A stretch of 64,000 nt of DNA from Zygaena filipendulae (taxonomy: Eukaryota > Arthropoda > Insecta > Lepidoptera > Zygaenidae), in the NCBI GenBank assembly GCA_907165275.2, contig OU015665.1:7626001-7690000 (forward strand). The letters are read 5' to 3'. Of this stretch, positions 34,501 through 39,181 are shown in pieces. Under the pieces are notes generated by a model, which made no database searches, was not told where the DNA came from, and saw nothing but the letters and a program-made list of their open reading frames with translations. Made by a program: the position numbers and the translations under genes. The stretch's first letter is position 1. Each line of letters starts with the position of its first letter.

Positions 34501-34906
34501 CCCTATGTCCTTTCTGTTTCATTTTTAGGAAACGTCGTTTATCCGTGTTTTCAGGCAATGAAAAATGAGTGCTTGGTACTGCTTCTCTACTTAACAACAG
34601 ATGGCGCTATAATCACAACGAGCGAAGCGAAGATATTTATTATTATTATTATGATAGTAAAAATATAATTTGATGCAACAGGTGAAAATCGACCCGGACC
34701 TGGGCGACGCGTGGGCGTACTTCTACAAGTTCGAGCTGCTGCACGGCGACGAGCAGCAGCTGGAGGACGTGAAGGCGCGCTGCAAGGCCGCCGAGCCGCA
34801 CCACGGCGAGCGCTGGTGCCGCGTGTCCAAGGACATCGCCAACTGGTGCTTCAGCACCGAGCAGGTGCTGCTGCTCGTCGCCAAGGAGCTGCCGGTGCCC
34901 ACGTAG
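7539..34906 (+). CDS. Prp6: Pre-mRNA-processing factor 6 (tri-snRNP protein), 17 exons
   Basis: Bridges U5 and U4/U6 in the spliceosomal tri-snRNP in the nucleus. Exons: 7539-7633, 8358-8417, 8523-8646, 15179-15309, 15438-15697, 15911-16171, 16459-16652, 17184-17454, 18042-18178, 18774-18851, 26362-26578, 27261-27424, 28480-28656, 29496-29629, 30380-30530, 31458-31568, 34682-34906. They sum to 2,790 nt (about 929 aa; human about 941) and every phase agrees. Exons 1-6 encode the PRP1 N-terminal domain ([27 protein letters not shown], the acidic [25 protein letters not shown]); exons 7-17 encode HAT repeats ([52 protein letters not shown]). Exon 4 is split from its original acceptor by a LINE. 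With that acceptor (9057-9058) the frame hits TAA at 9083, so a full product needs the acceptor copied at 15177-15178. Exon 16's donor is non-consensus (GTCGGT). AATAAA at 35761. Confidence 0.96.
7655..7830 (-). repeat. 'ttagtaggat' family copy in Prp6 intron 1
   Basis: Reverse-oriented copy of the abundant lepidopteran repeat: it reads 'aatgcgaaagtgagtttgtttg', then 'gtaacgctttcacgcc', then 'tttttatcccggaattccc' on the + strand. Confidence 0.6.
8077..8271. repeat. Hairpin MITE in Prp6 intron 1
   Basis: Ends in inverted AAACACTTATTACA-type termini and contains 32-base inverted arms (8102-8133 and 8172-8203) with a single mismatch. No coding capacity; a non-autonomous DNA transposon is the likely origin. 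Confidence 0.55.
9057..9067 (+). repeat. Left target-site duplication of the LINE
   Basis: AGGACCCGTAT. The first two bases are the original acceptor AG of Prp6 exon 4 and the next nine are the first three codons (GAC CCG TAT) of the exon. Confidence 0.9.
9147..12776 (-). CDS. LINE ORF2: endonuclease, reverse transcriptase, RNase H
   Basis: 1,209 aa without interruption. An AP-like endonuclease domain fills about residues 1-230 ([18 protein letters not shown]). Reverse transcriptase follows at about 480-740 (FRPISL near 517, [26 protein letters not shown] near 675). RNase H is at about 935-1065 with all four acidic residues visible ([27 protein letters not shown]). A C-x2-C-x7-H-x4-C motif is near 1155. 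It nicks target DNA and copies the element RNA. The ATG lies 20 bases before the ORF1 stop in another frame, so translation would need re-initiation or leaky scanning. Confidence 0.95.
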   Translation of the reverse strand: MASPSSRCQVLQANLHHSMTATAQVRKWLEVSNTAILLIQEPWISSTGTIQGLSNLGGKIITSIGTSPRACIYATNNILVQPLMDFCSRDLCAVRITMKQVPVLQQVVLASVYMPEGEDPPPHGMARLVGYCEAEGLELIIATDSNCHHTLWGNRATNNRGKMLLEYLSTTTLDIINQGAKPTYVTRRSKTIIDLTLATNIAANLISEWHVSDEASCSDHRWIRFNIQVTTQEIQPRRLPRKTDRVCYSRKLRDKLGGFEVPVAIEDTIQIENQVTDLTRTVMECYHDACPLTAPREADRKGQPWWGPELGRLRKKVRKLFNRAMNTYDEQDWDNYMNAKNMYKKRLRYWRTASWRKFCEGISNNEQANRVRKVLSSQPNHGLGSLRKPDNTLTTSHEETQQVLLRTHFPECSLVQTVDWKDTITKPTQECWNFAQQVVTLDKTEWAISSFQPFKTAGMDGIFPALLQWGGRPLTRILTPLLCACLAHRYIPLQWREVRVIFIPKPGKSDYTDAKSFRPISLTSFLLKTLERMCDRELRDKALKNIPLHRHQHAYSSGKSTESALHLVVSKIEEAIQNKAICLGTFIDIEGAFDKTNFSSIGTALARHGTNAVLIQWIENMLSKRIIRFAEDETLGALVAKGCPQGGVLSPLLWNMVVNDLITTLNANHFYTIGYADDLAILVTGNFANIVCDVTQAALRVVEKWCAAYKLSVNPTKTELVMFTNKRDLGRYNLPRLFKTELQLSTEVKYLGLKLDSKLNWSNHIEHVLNKASIVFWQCRRMIGKKWGLSPKITLWLYTTVLRPTISYGSVTWWPRTELATTTNKLQRFQRLICMAITGCMRTTPTAALEMMLGLPPLDLFIQQEAATSAVRLRSLNLWRNIGTPHTKILDRAIEDVPLIDAINDRIPMQFVFDKKYKIQLFEVGAESLNQRELRIFTDGSKTNSGTGSGTFSEDLNISISMPLGTHNTVFQAECVGIIMAARAIAARKVENHSIRIISDSMSVLQALGNHAITSSLIHECHQALTEVCNNNNSITLQWIKGHSDSRGNDAADELARRGSDTAIFGPEPIVPLPFGWIRTQLRQRTGQQHDRTWRRRGDCGQARATLPRANARLSRSLLRLSKTQLRMVTGALTGHGPYNKHLYTINVTDSPLCRACMRAEETAAHMLLECDGVAPYRVKHLGAPSSLPEAFSDIRKLLGFLEELGWYE
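12757..14592 (-). CDS. LINE ORF1 protein
   Basis: 611 codons from the first ATG (14592); a later in-frame ATG (about 14508, MDNNRF) may be the real start. The N-terminal 300 residues are basic and rich in Ala, Pro, Ser and Thr. A folded part (about residues 330-500, with [26 protein letters not shown] and [15 protein letters not shown]) resembles the DUF4780-type domain of insect LINE ORF1s from memory. No CCHC zinc knuckle is seen. An acidic Pro/Glu tail follows. Likely an RNA-binding nucleoprotein for retrotransposition. Its stop lies inside the ORF2 start (20-base overlap). GC-rich codons contrast with the flanking DNA. Confidence 0.85.
   Translation of the reverse strand: MPPHKGHSHLRAPWRVGSQGGEIFIPRNMDNNRFKSCFHSTSERALAGKPKRAPTPRAKTSAKAQGGLAEGEPSASPHAKVRRVTSGQSMAWRKPKGKPRGQNQVMFEAPAGRVPGKSGTQPYTETALSKTKASHTQTTATPGPSGVSHVAKAAGRSAGPPTIITTPSESSGAAAVQQDQFDATWTLVGPRHRGANPRLMTGGGNPAAEAYARPPHTGPHEQRKARPNSKQRRKYKARMEALAASTNTATTERSAEDAAHPASTSGGAPAHPQAGTATEATVQAAGGGKRRKPRAVAKRARLDETTSPRGEPKRPRLGPFPKPQLTSYANAVKADLIAAVTVEETGAITSAQADLVLGALQGKILGLARTNPAGTTGPEFRGKPTLVGNALQVWCADNRTLDWLKDSIADMKIPTVGKLVVARPADIPRRVRCGILIPGFWNSNDIGRTLKFQNPWAQVDRWLLHAVKPQKMETFVIISVPEDVVQSLLIHERRLSFMMGSVYLKFEGERGRFIDTPPKADPLREGNTTAPTGPPAPEPMEEEGIRRQETPPVRPAEETTPDSPPMADAELPGQPETLVLPELGSEDDWTRRVEDLDLGEEEDTQDGVPLV
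15177..15187 (+). repeat. Right target-site duplication; duplicated exon-4 acceptor
   Basis: Second copy of AGGACCCGTAT, continuing directly into the rest of Prp6 exon 4. It keeps an AG just before the exon, but the upstream sequence now comes from the LINE 5' end and has no clear polypyrimidine tract. Confidence 0.9.
17599..17640. repeat. Perfect 19-base hairpin in Prp6 intron 8
   Basis: GTTTCTTGTTAGTTCTTCT (17599-17617), loop CAGT, then its exact reverse complement (17622-17640), next to a CT microsatellite. Too short for an ordinary miRNA precursor. Confidence 0.7.
18223..18455. repeat. Hairpin MITE with perfect 70-base inverted arms (Prp6 intron 9)
   Basis: 18223-18292 and 18386-18455 are perfect reverse complements by eye, beginning GCCGCACTCAGAGTCGAC. 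Much of the 93-base middle is also self-complementary ('gttaattggcatttaa' with 'ttaaatgccaatcaac'). A diverged copy lies at about 26136-26312. Confidence 0.8.
19014..19374 (+). repeat. 5' LTR of the BEL element
   Basis: 361 bp, from TGTTTGCAAATG to ATTCCAAACA. No difference from the 3' LTR was seen by eye. It carries the element's promoter; no clear TATA box was identified. Confidence 0.93.
19379..19402 (+). other. Primer-binding site of the BEL element
   Basis: Starts four bases after the 5' LTR with TGGTAGCAGAG, complementary to the 3' end of an initiator-methionine-type tRNA (CUCUGCUACCA) as recalled from general knowledge. The next 13 bases match that tRNA only partly. Confidence 0.6.
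20020..21624 (+). CDS. BEL element gag
   Basis: 534 aa capsid/nucleocapsid precursor from ATG ATG at 20020. A helical DUF1759-type region (about residues 145-260, around [19 protein letters not shown] and SDEPRRLI) is followed by zinc knuckles from about residue 354 ([14 protein letters not shown], then [13 protein letters not shown] and [14 protein letters not shown]) and an Arg/Ser/Pro-rich tail. It ends at UAG (21622-21624). The same frame continues open through that codon into protease, so gag and pol are separated by one stop only. Confidence 0.92.
   Translation: MMGSGEETLRARSCLFTDTVEYRKSIGTLKFFVDWVNDTHSTLNTSIPTKLVVLLADLDALYNKFNDACALLMGGLDPTIDTEEYGYVQSQVRLVRGKVVDLRVKQNELQAPTAFSTPNASGAASIEDRVTLRAPSMRRQKLPELPIPFFDGRADSWISFLDQFDSVVDSQPDLTPTQKLHYLVSALSDEPRRLIQHLHIESGNYVIARDLLKRRYHNVRVLADSYIAQIMSLSEISPRLTGLRVHFLNPLLTAYRGLERLGLPVKHWSCILVHICLGKLPSDLKSRFERSDEDHTSELPQFDHLVKFLEDECRHHDNVGNTSVVDAVPTRVSARAHSPPRRAYVMETDTMPRCLMCASGSHYLRQCSQFLRMSPRDRSDFVKTSRLCYRCLDKHNIASCPRDYRCSTCQRASHHSLLCFNDPRQPVYSPSRTVSFRQPLESPPRRLSPPRTGGGIRSPRSSPHRSPRSSPPRSSYTPPNNSYSSRTRYSPNHRSNSRSPSPLPTRRPNLNNPLSHANSHLHPSYVDSHPESQQ
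21625..25554 (+). CDS. BEL element pol (protease, RT, RNase H, integrase)
   Basis: In frame with gag after one UAG and then open to TAA at 25554. The first in-frame ATG is not until about 21811, after the protease active site DTGA (21760-21771), so a product with protease needs readthrough. RT carries YVDD (22969-22980). RNase H lies around 23480-23900. The integrase zinc domain (H, H, C, C) is at about 24420-24555 and its catalytic D, D, E in GTDFAG, RSDCGR and FEAAVK at about 24640-25000. A DUF5641-type domain ends the protein ([22 protein letters not shown]). No frameshift. Functions: polyprotein cleavage, cDNA synthesis and integration. Confidence 0.93.
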   Translation, partial: LAEYRSPPYVCHPHLLIEPNLVLLPTALIHVQTSSGYFIEARALCDTGAQGCIVTTSIAVSRMNTSPSPSSTPLRGIGSATPLPGRGTILLTFKPINSPSPIVTTSAVVMDTMAGTHPELELPESITSLTSRLPLADPSFHLPSEIDVLLGADVFGAILGSSVLELLPNGLTAISTVFGYVISGPIPNLPVLKPAMTGLSLSQAVERFWKVEETPEHCPPDPAQIECEELFAATTIRNPDGTFTVRLPFLSTRPSLGDSRTTAQRRFLNLEKRLQTNPKLKEKYIAFMREYIALNHMSPSPSNAPSAEHYFIPHHGVFKSGNTEKIRVVFDGSCKTSTGVSLNDCLHSGPKLQRDITHILLNFRRHAVVFVADIRMMFRMTWVHPEDRRFQLILWRESPSDPLITYELNTNTYGLRSSPYIAIRALLELAKREGSRFPKAAAVIESDVYVDDCLSGAPSLSEALALKADLEGLLSSGGYELRKWLSNRPELLKSVPQEHLQLPHTIRDTDNPQTVAVLGVQYNPSSDSFTYNTCVDPQLNVTKRKVLSLVARTFDPSGWIAPVVFKAKVFIQRLWLSGLNWDDRLGPDLADEWLSFTRDFVNLHRVAIPRHIIPPDSVSFSLHGFCDASEAGYAAVVYLRAQQAPGNCSVHLLMSKTKVAPVRTKLTIPKLELLGATLLAKLVHHVASCLQKSIVLNAFYNWSDSKIVLAWLKTPPHQLQIFEANRISQICNSATQSTWRHVPGGINPADCASRGLSPSALINNPLWWSPSWLADLGSWPPLEHEVPTEVPGLRCLLVTGSPVDSPDPHFLLDRFSSLRKLIGVVGYILRFVHNTLHPDSRTRSPSLSALERRDALLFLIKIVQQISFPDEIALLKADKLKEIKSALRRLNPFLDKLGLVRVGGRLRHSELPYDARHPLLLPKHGHFVKLLISHYHHENSHAGPDALLAMLSREFWILSARRIIRNVIFRCLPCYRLKASTHVPFMGDLPKDRVTAARPFQGVGTDFAGPFYTKIQKHRNRKLVKSYLCVFVCLSTKAVHLEVVSDLTTEAFIAALSRMVSRRGLPSLIRSDCGRNYVGANNYLRDITTFLTRNQHDLSSELAKRGITWIFDPPACPHWGGLFEAAVKSAKTHLKRVIGDTPLTYEELTTVFTKIEAVLNSRPLCPVSSDPSDLEVLTLGHFLIGKPLNAVPEYPLQNERISLLKRFQLMQQMTQNFWSRWHSQYLCTLQTRPKSWTKHTTPLKVGDLVLLRDENLPPLEWRRGRILTVHPGQDGIIRVVEVKTPTGILTRPTAKLVPLPLEEPSSPSC
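25599..25608 (+). other. Polypurine tract of the BEL element
   Basis: GGCGGGGGAA directly before the 3' LTR; the likely plus-strand primer. The single C is an interruption. Confidence 0.65.
25609..25969 (+). repeat. 3' LTR of the BEL element
   Basis: 361 bp matching the 5' LTR throughout, preceded by a purine-rich tract and followed by the CTAGG duplication. Confidence 0.93.
26136..26312. repeat. Diverged copy of the CCGCACTCAGAGT MITE (intron 10)
   Basis: Starts 'ggctgcactcagagtcg' and ends 'actctgagtgcggcc' with an AT-rich self-complementary middle. It matches the MITE at 18223-18455 but is shorter and more mutated. Confidence 0.65.
26585..26665 (+). repeat. Imperfect CATAC-type tandem repeat (intron 11)
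   Basis: Repeated 'accatacc', 'cataccat' and 'catatcat' units right after the exon 11 donor. Confidence 0.55.
27895..28190 (+). repeat. Interspersed repeat (intron 12); holds an empty site for the element at 47641
   Basis: Reads 'gaatggggatgttgacta', 'aaataaattaaaatata', 'gcgcattaaagtttagg', 'gtgacgtcac' and 'gacggactaaaaaa'. Related copies at about 47530-49105 (+), 54230-54470 (-) and 59450-59610 (-). The copy here is uninterrupted where the 47.5-kb copy carries a 1.25-kb insertion. Confidence 0.65.
28689..29285 (+). repeat. Cluster of 'actagctgt' family repeats (intron 13)
   Basis: Three consecutive copies: 28689-28880, 28881-29055 (5' part missing) and 29056-29285. Each contains 'cccgcggttt' or its decayed form and the 'gtaacaaac' region. 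Confidence 0.65.
29655..30280 (+). repeat. Nested repeats in Prp6 intron 14
   Basis: 29655-29705 and 30112-30280 are two parts of the repeat that is uninterrupted at about 7088-7300. The insert (about 29706-30111) starts with a full 'actagctgt' family copy (29712-29911). Confidence 0.6.
30735..31245 (+). repeat. tRNA-derived SINE (intron 15)
   Basis: The head has Pol III internal promoter boxes: an A-box-like TGGCGCAATGG (about 30743) and a perfect B box GGTTCGATTCC (about 30786). The body contains 'ggattccattttccaggctggg' and, after an internal repeat fragment (about 30960-31010), 'gtgggatcaagtagatctgtg'. It ends in an ATT microsatellite. Other copies: 18948-26125 (split) and 49520-49798. 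Confidence 0.75.
32350..32926 (-). pseudogene. Degenerate transposase relics (mariner/DUF4817-like)
   Basis: Reverse-strand fragments in different frames with stops. [14 protein letters not shown] and VQDAVLEYL (about 32670-32800) fit the N-terminal region of insect DUF4817-type transposase proteins. [19 protein letters not shown] and the following TQLDFYLWG (about 32490-32590) are the typical end of mariner-type transposases. A separate reading starting [17 protein letters not shown] (ATG at 32926) stops after 19 codons. Clearly non-functional. Confidence 0.6.
32985..33110. other. Extremely GC-rich island inside Prp6 intron 16
   Basis: About 120 bases of almost pure G and C with many CpGs, within AT-rich intron and next to the transposase relics. 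It may be the 5' leader or promoter of a buried element; no coding signal is trusted. Confidence 0.5.
33286..33645. repeat. MITE with 16-base terminal inverted repeats and an internal tandem duplication
   Basis: Left TTTTTAATACAGTTGC (near 33288) and right GCAACTGTATTAAAAA (ending about 33645). Inside, a unit of about 71 bases starting 'agcgccatctcttgatcac' is repeated twice in tandem (about 33483-33553 and 33554-33624). Confidence 0.6.
33665..33777. repeat. Inverted repeat (hairpin), intron 16
   Basis: 'gtgcggaaccgtcattgcaa' at the left pairs with 'ttgcaatgacagcctttccgcac' at the right, and 'agttccgac' with 'gtcggaact', leaving a GC-rich loop of about 40 bases. Confidence 0.6.
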
Positions 34907-35760
34907 ACACGTCGTCGGCGTGTCGTGAGCTGGACGCTCGGCGAGCTCGCGGACGGAGGTTTTTTTTTGGCGGGAATCAAAGATGGCGGTCATAAATACT
35001 CTATTTTCGACTATAGGTTATTTGACTAAGGGGGCGGCGTGTCATCATTATTTTTAACAATTGAACGTATTTAAGCCTGAGATTTAAGCATACAAGTGAA
35101 TTTAAATAATTTTTTTTTTTAACATGACCGAAGCCACATCAGGCGTGTCATTAATTCGTATGGCGCTTGGCTTAGCAATCGCGTCATGAAATATTTTTTA
35201 CTCCGAAATCGAGTCCTGCAACATGAAAAACCGACTATAAAACTAAAGTTATTGAGACTTTGGAAATCGAAGATGGAGCGTTCCGTCATTTATTTTTGTA
35301 TCGAATTATCTGTAGTATCGATAACAATGTTTGCACTAGGTATATTATGCGAAAGTGCATAAGAAGAAAAGAAAACGCGATTTACAGGCGTGGCTCACAC
35401 TGTATTTGGCTTGTAGGATAAAAGAAAGATAATATTATGTGAAATAATGGTATGGTTGTTGCACTGTAAATATAGTATAGCACTTAATTATAATAGAGAT
35501 ATGTAATTACGCTAAACTATTTAGTGGAGCGGTAATTTTTATTGTTAAATTTCTTATTAGTATAATTAATTTTCGCTGTTTGTTATTATTTCGATAAACA
35601 AATAGGTAATGATTCTACTAAATTTACATAACTGTATTCTATGTATTTTTAGAGATACTTAGTAGTAATATTATTTAGTGCTCTAAAGTAGGCTCCCACT
35701 ATAGATGTAAGTTTATTTAAGATTGTATTAGATTTCTAAATTATTATAATGTTGTGATGA

Positions 35761-35766
35761 AATAAA
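35761..35766 (+). terminator. Poly(A) signal of Prp6
   Basis: AATAAA about 855 bases after the Prp6 stop at 34904-34906, followed by T-rich sequence. The interval between reads as an AT-rich 3' UTR without other features. Confidence 0.55.
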
Positions 35767-35789
35767 CATTGAAATTTATCAAAAATGTT

Positions 35790-36740
35790 TTTTATTTGTT
35801 TTATTTTTATTTCCTTTGTAGTAAGTTGTTCAATTTATGATTTATGTATAAAATAATCCGTGACTCCACTCTCTTGTTCCCGATAGTGATGATCCAAAGT
35901 CTGGGGATCAATCTAACTAATGTTAGATTATCATTGCGTTTCGCCTTAAATTAGAAGAAAAGATTTTAATGCTAAGAAACATTGTCATTGGCAGAATTAT
36001 AATAATAGACGCCAGAAAAAGTCAATGACCTCCTCCTTTATTATGGCCTTTATTATTATTATTCAAGAATTGGTTGAATTTAGTCGTACAGATTTTTACA
36101 TTGTATTGTAATACAAATGTCATCTCAATAAGACGTGAGATCGAAACCAAGTATCAAACGTTTTGATTGAATAAACTCTCCTATGATATTTTATGTATTA
36201 TTGATCATGAACTCCTATTTAGACCGATTACAGCATCTATTTTGAACCCTGAGCAGGAAACTGGATTTTGATTGAACCAACTTTAACTTGGGGATCATTA
36301 TCATTGACGTTTTGCCATAATTGAAAAACCAGAAGAAGTTCATATTTATTACCAAGGAACGTTGTCATTACTTAATAGACGCCATTATTAAAGAAGAAGA
36401 AGACATCACAAATACCTAGCTTTTCGAAAAAAAAAACCGTATACCTATCTAAAATAACTACTTTACAAATTTAAATTTTGTGTTTCGTATGGTTTCGTAG
36501 ACGTTTTTGCATCTACGAAACGTACTGGGTATAGTAGTAGCGCGAGCGCGTTCAAATCTCTTCAGAGGACATAAAATAAAATCTATTTACATATATTAGC
36601 CGTTAGACACGTGATCAAGTAACAAACATAATGCACATACTGTATCTCATAATATCGATGGTATATGTGGAGCAATAAACTGGACAATGCGAACGTAAAC
36701 ACCTTTACACATGAAAGTTCTATAAATAATGCGCACGAGT
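35790..36740. other. Intergenic, Prp6 to LRR-like gene
   Basis: AT-rich. It includes two diverged copies of a unit of about 120 bases (about 35895-36020 and 36285-36390, sharing 'ggggatca', 'cattgtcatt' and 'aatagacgcca'). No gene seen. Confidence 0.4.
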
Positions 36741-36744
36741 GAAT

Positions 36745-36772
36745 TATAAAAGCTGCCTGGCGCGCTGCCAGT
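36745..36772 (+). promoter_or_regulatory. Candidate core promoter of the LRR-like gene
   Basis: TATAAAAG at 36745-36752 with an initiator-like CCAGTCG about 24 bases downstream. A second TATA-like run (36871) and an arthropod-type TCAGT (36926) lie nearer the ATG, so the true start is uncertain. Confidence 0.35.
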
Positions 36773-36949
36773 CGTTGCGCGCATGCGTGCTCCAAATATT
36801 CACGCATTTAACATTTTTACCTCTTTCGATGTGAAAAAACGAAGCCGCAGCTTTCTGTGATGCTCAACTAGTTATAAAATATAATATATACAATAAATAG
36901 TGTTATTAATTTAAGTATTTAAGTGTTCAGTGTAAAAGTGCTGTGAATA

Positions 36950-39181
36950 ATGTCGCCCAAGTGCCCAGTGCCACCGCTGCAAGATATAACTCTCTCTCTG
37001 GTGGCGAGGCAGCTGATCCACACTCTGGCTAGGGTCACCACCGAGGAGGACGCAGCGTTGCCTTTCGCCATGGTCTCCTCTTACTACGAAAGTCTCGGCG
37101 CCACCACCGATATATTTCAAGATCTCATCAACCTAATACTCACTTCGGAGTATCTCGATCCGTCAATAAGATACTACACAATGCGTTTGCTACTAAAAGA
37201 GAACGTGAAGAGTCTAGCTACAGGCATGTTCCCGTGTCCCTATTATAGGAAAGTCGTCGAAGTTATAGTAGAGCAAGGTCGGCATTTAACCGCGCTCAAT
37301 TTGAAAGGCGTCTGGGTGAAAGAAGAAAATCTTCCGCTCATGTACGAGTTGATCAAGAATCTGCCGCTACTCACTGTGCTGAATATACCGTATATAGCGA
37401 ACGACGAAGTGCTGAAATACATAGGCGAGCATAACAAAGTGCTGAAGCTACTAGATGTGTCCGGCGAGACTGATATCACGGAGATAGGTATCGATGCTAT
37501 GTTGACCGGCAACCCACAATTGACGCAGAGTTTGACCGTCGTCAACATAGGCATGTACGGCGAAGAAAATGTCGACCATACCGACATCGCACTCCTAATC
37601 CAACGTTTACCAAACCTCACGAATCTCGGCAGTTATTCTTACGTAGGTAAAGCGATCTACCACATTTACAACTACAGCGAATGTCCGCCGAATTTCAAAA
37701 CAAAACTGCAATATTTACACGACATACAAACCAATATGAGAACGATGAGAGCGATAGTCGCATTATGTCCAATGTTGGACACGATATACTTAGAAGAACC
37801 GGACCAGGGCGTAATGCAGTTGATAAAAGATTTGAATTGCGTCACAAAAATTAAACTCAACAAATTCCAATGTCACGAACTCCATCAGCTGTTGGAGAAG
37901 ATCGGTCACAAAATTGTTACGTTAATGCTGTCCGGTTCGTCTGGGTCGTTCAATTTCACCCGGATAGCGGAGACTTGCTCCAACTTGGAGAGTGTAGAGT
38001 TATATCTGATACAAACGGCAACGCACGAAGAAGAGATACCGTTCAACAACTTGGAACACATTGAGATTATCCAGGGAAACCTGTCTACGTCATGCTTGAA
38101 GTATTTGATGACGAGCAGTCCGAAGCTAAAGAAACTGATCATTGGAGACGAAATCAAATTGGATGACAATGACATGTCGCGGTAAGTGCACATAAACAAA
38201 TACCTGCCTATAATTAAGTAGATATTCTTTTAAAATCCTTTTTCTGCGCTTTCTCGAGCATGGATTTGCTATTTTATATAGATACCTACTTACCTAAACA
38301 AAGTTACTACTGGTACTAGTAACTTTTTGTTGGTGAGAAGAACAATAACAAGCGGACATAGTAAGTAAATTTTTTTTGTCACCGAATCGCATTCACTGTA
38401 GTTACCTAATATATCCTTACCTACTATTGTAAAGTACACTCCGAGTGTTGCTTAGGTAGGTATGTAGATACCTAAGACTTTGTCTAGTTACTAAGTATCT
38501 AAATAGTGTTGATGACGGTGTTTAGATCGGTCGGTGTTTAGACAAACCTACAAAGGATTTTTAACACCTTTAAAAAATCTTAAACGGAAAAAATGTGTCT
38601 GTGTATGTATGTATGTGTGTGTGTATGTATGTATGTATCTATATCTATGTGAGTTTTTATCTAAATATATATCGTAAATACACCGCCAAGTGAGCTCTGT
38701 GTACTACCTGAAGGTTGACTGGTAGAGAATGCCACTGTGGTATTAAGTCCGCCTTTTGTACTATGATGTGCATAAAGTTTAAATAAATAAAAAAATGTAT
38801 ATTTACCTAAATAAATAAATGAATCGCGGGGAACAGCTAGTAGATACGTACCATATAACGAATATATTATACTAAGTCTTAGATAAATGTAGATACCTAC
38901 TATATGGTGAAATATAATCTTCAATTATGTTTTCTCTTTACAGGATGTTCAATAGATACAAGTTTGATCATCTCGAAGGTATATGGTTTCCGAACGCGCC
39001 TCGCCTCACGCGTGACACGGTAGAACTGCTCATGGAGTCGTGTCCGAAGTTGACAAGCCTCGGCCAGCTAAGCGGGTGGCAGTTCACGCCCGATGAAATG
39101 ATGCTCATGAGGGCAATCATAGCCAGCACTAACACCGACTTGGTGCTGTCGCCACTCGGTATATTCCAGCAGGGTGTATGA
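36950..39181 (+). CDS. Leucine-rich-repeat-like protein of unknown function, two exons
   Basis: Exon 1 is 36950-38181 (donor GTAAGT) and exon 2 is 38944-39181 (acceptor TTTACAG); phase agrees, 489 aa. The ATG is preceded by an AT-rich leader and followed by MSPKCPVPPLQDITLS. No signal peptide or membrane segment. From about residue 110 the protein shows irregular leucine-rich repeats: LTALNLKGVW, LPLLTVLNIPYI, LLDVSGETDI, LTQSLTVVNIGMY, LPNLTNLGSY, CPMLDTIYLEE, CSNLESVELYL, SPKLKKLIIGDE, CPKLTSLGQL. The layout resembles F-box/LRR-type horseshoes, but no F-box was recognised at the N-terminus. Probably an intracellular protein-binding scaffold; inference only. Intact. Confidence 0.88.
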
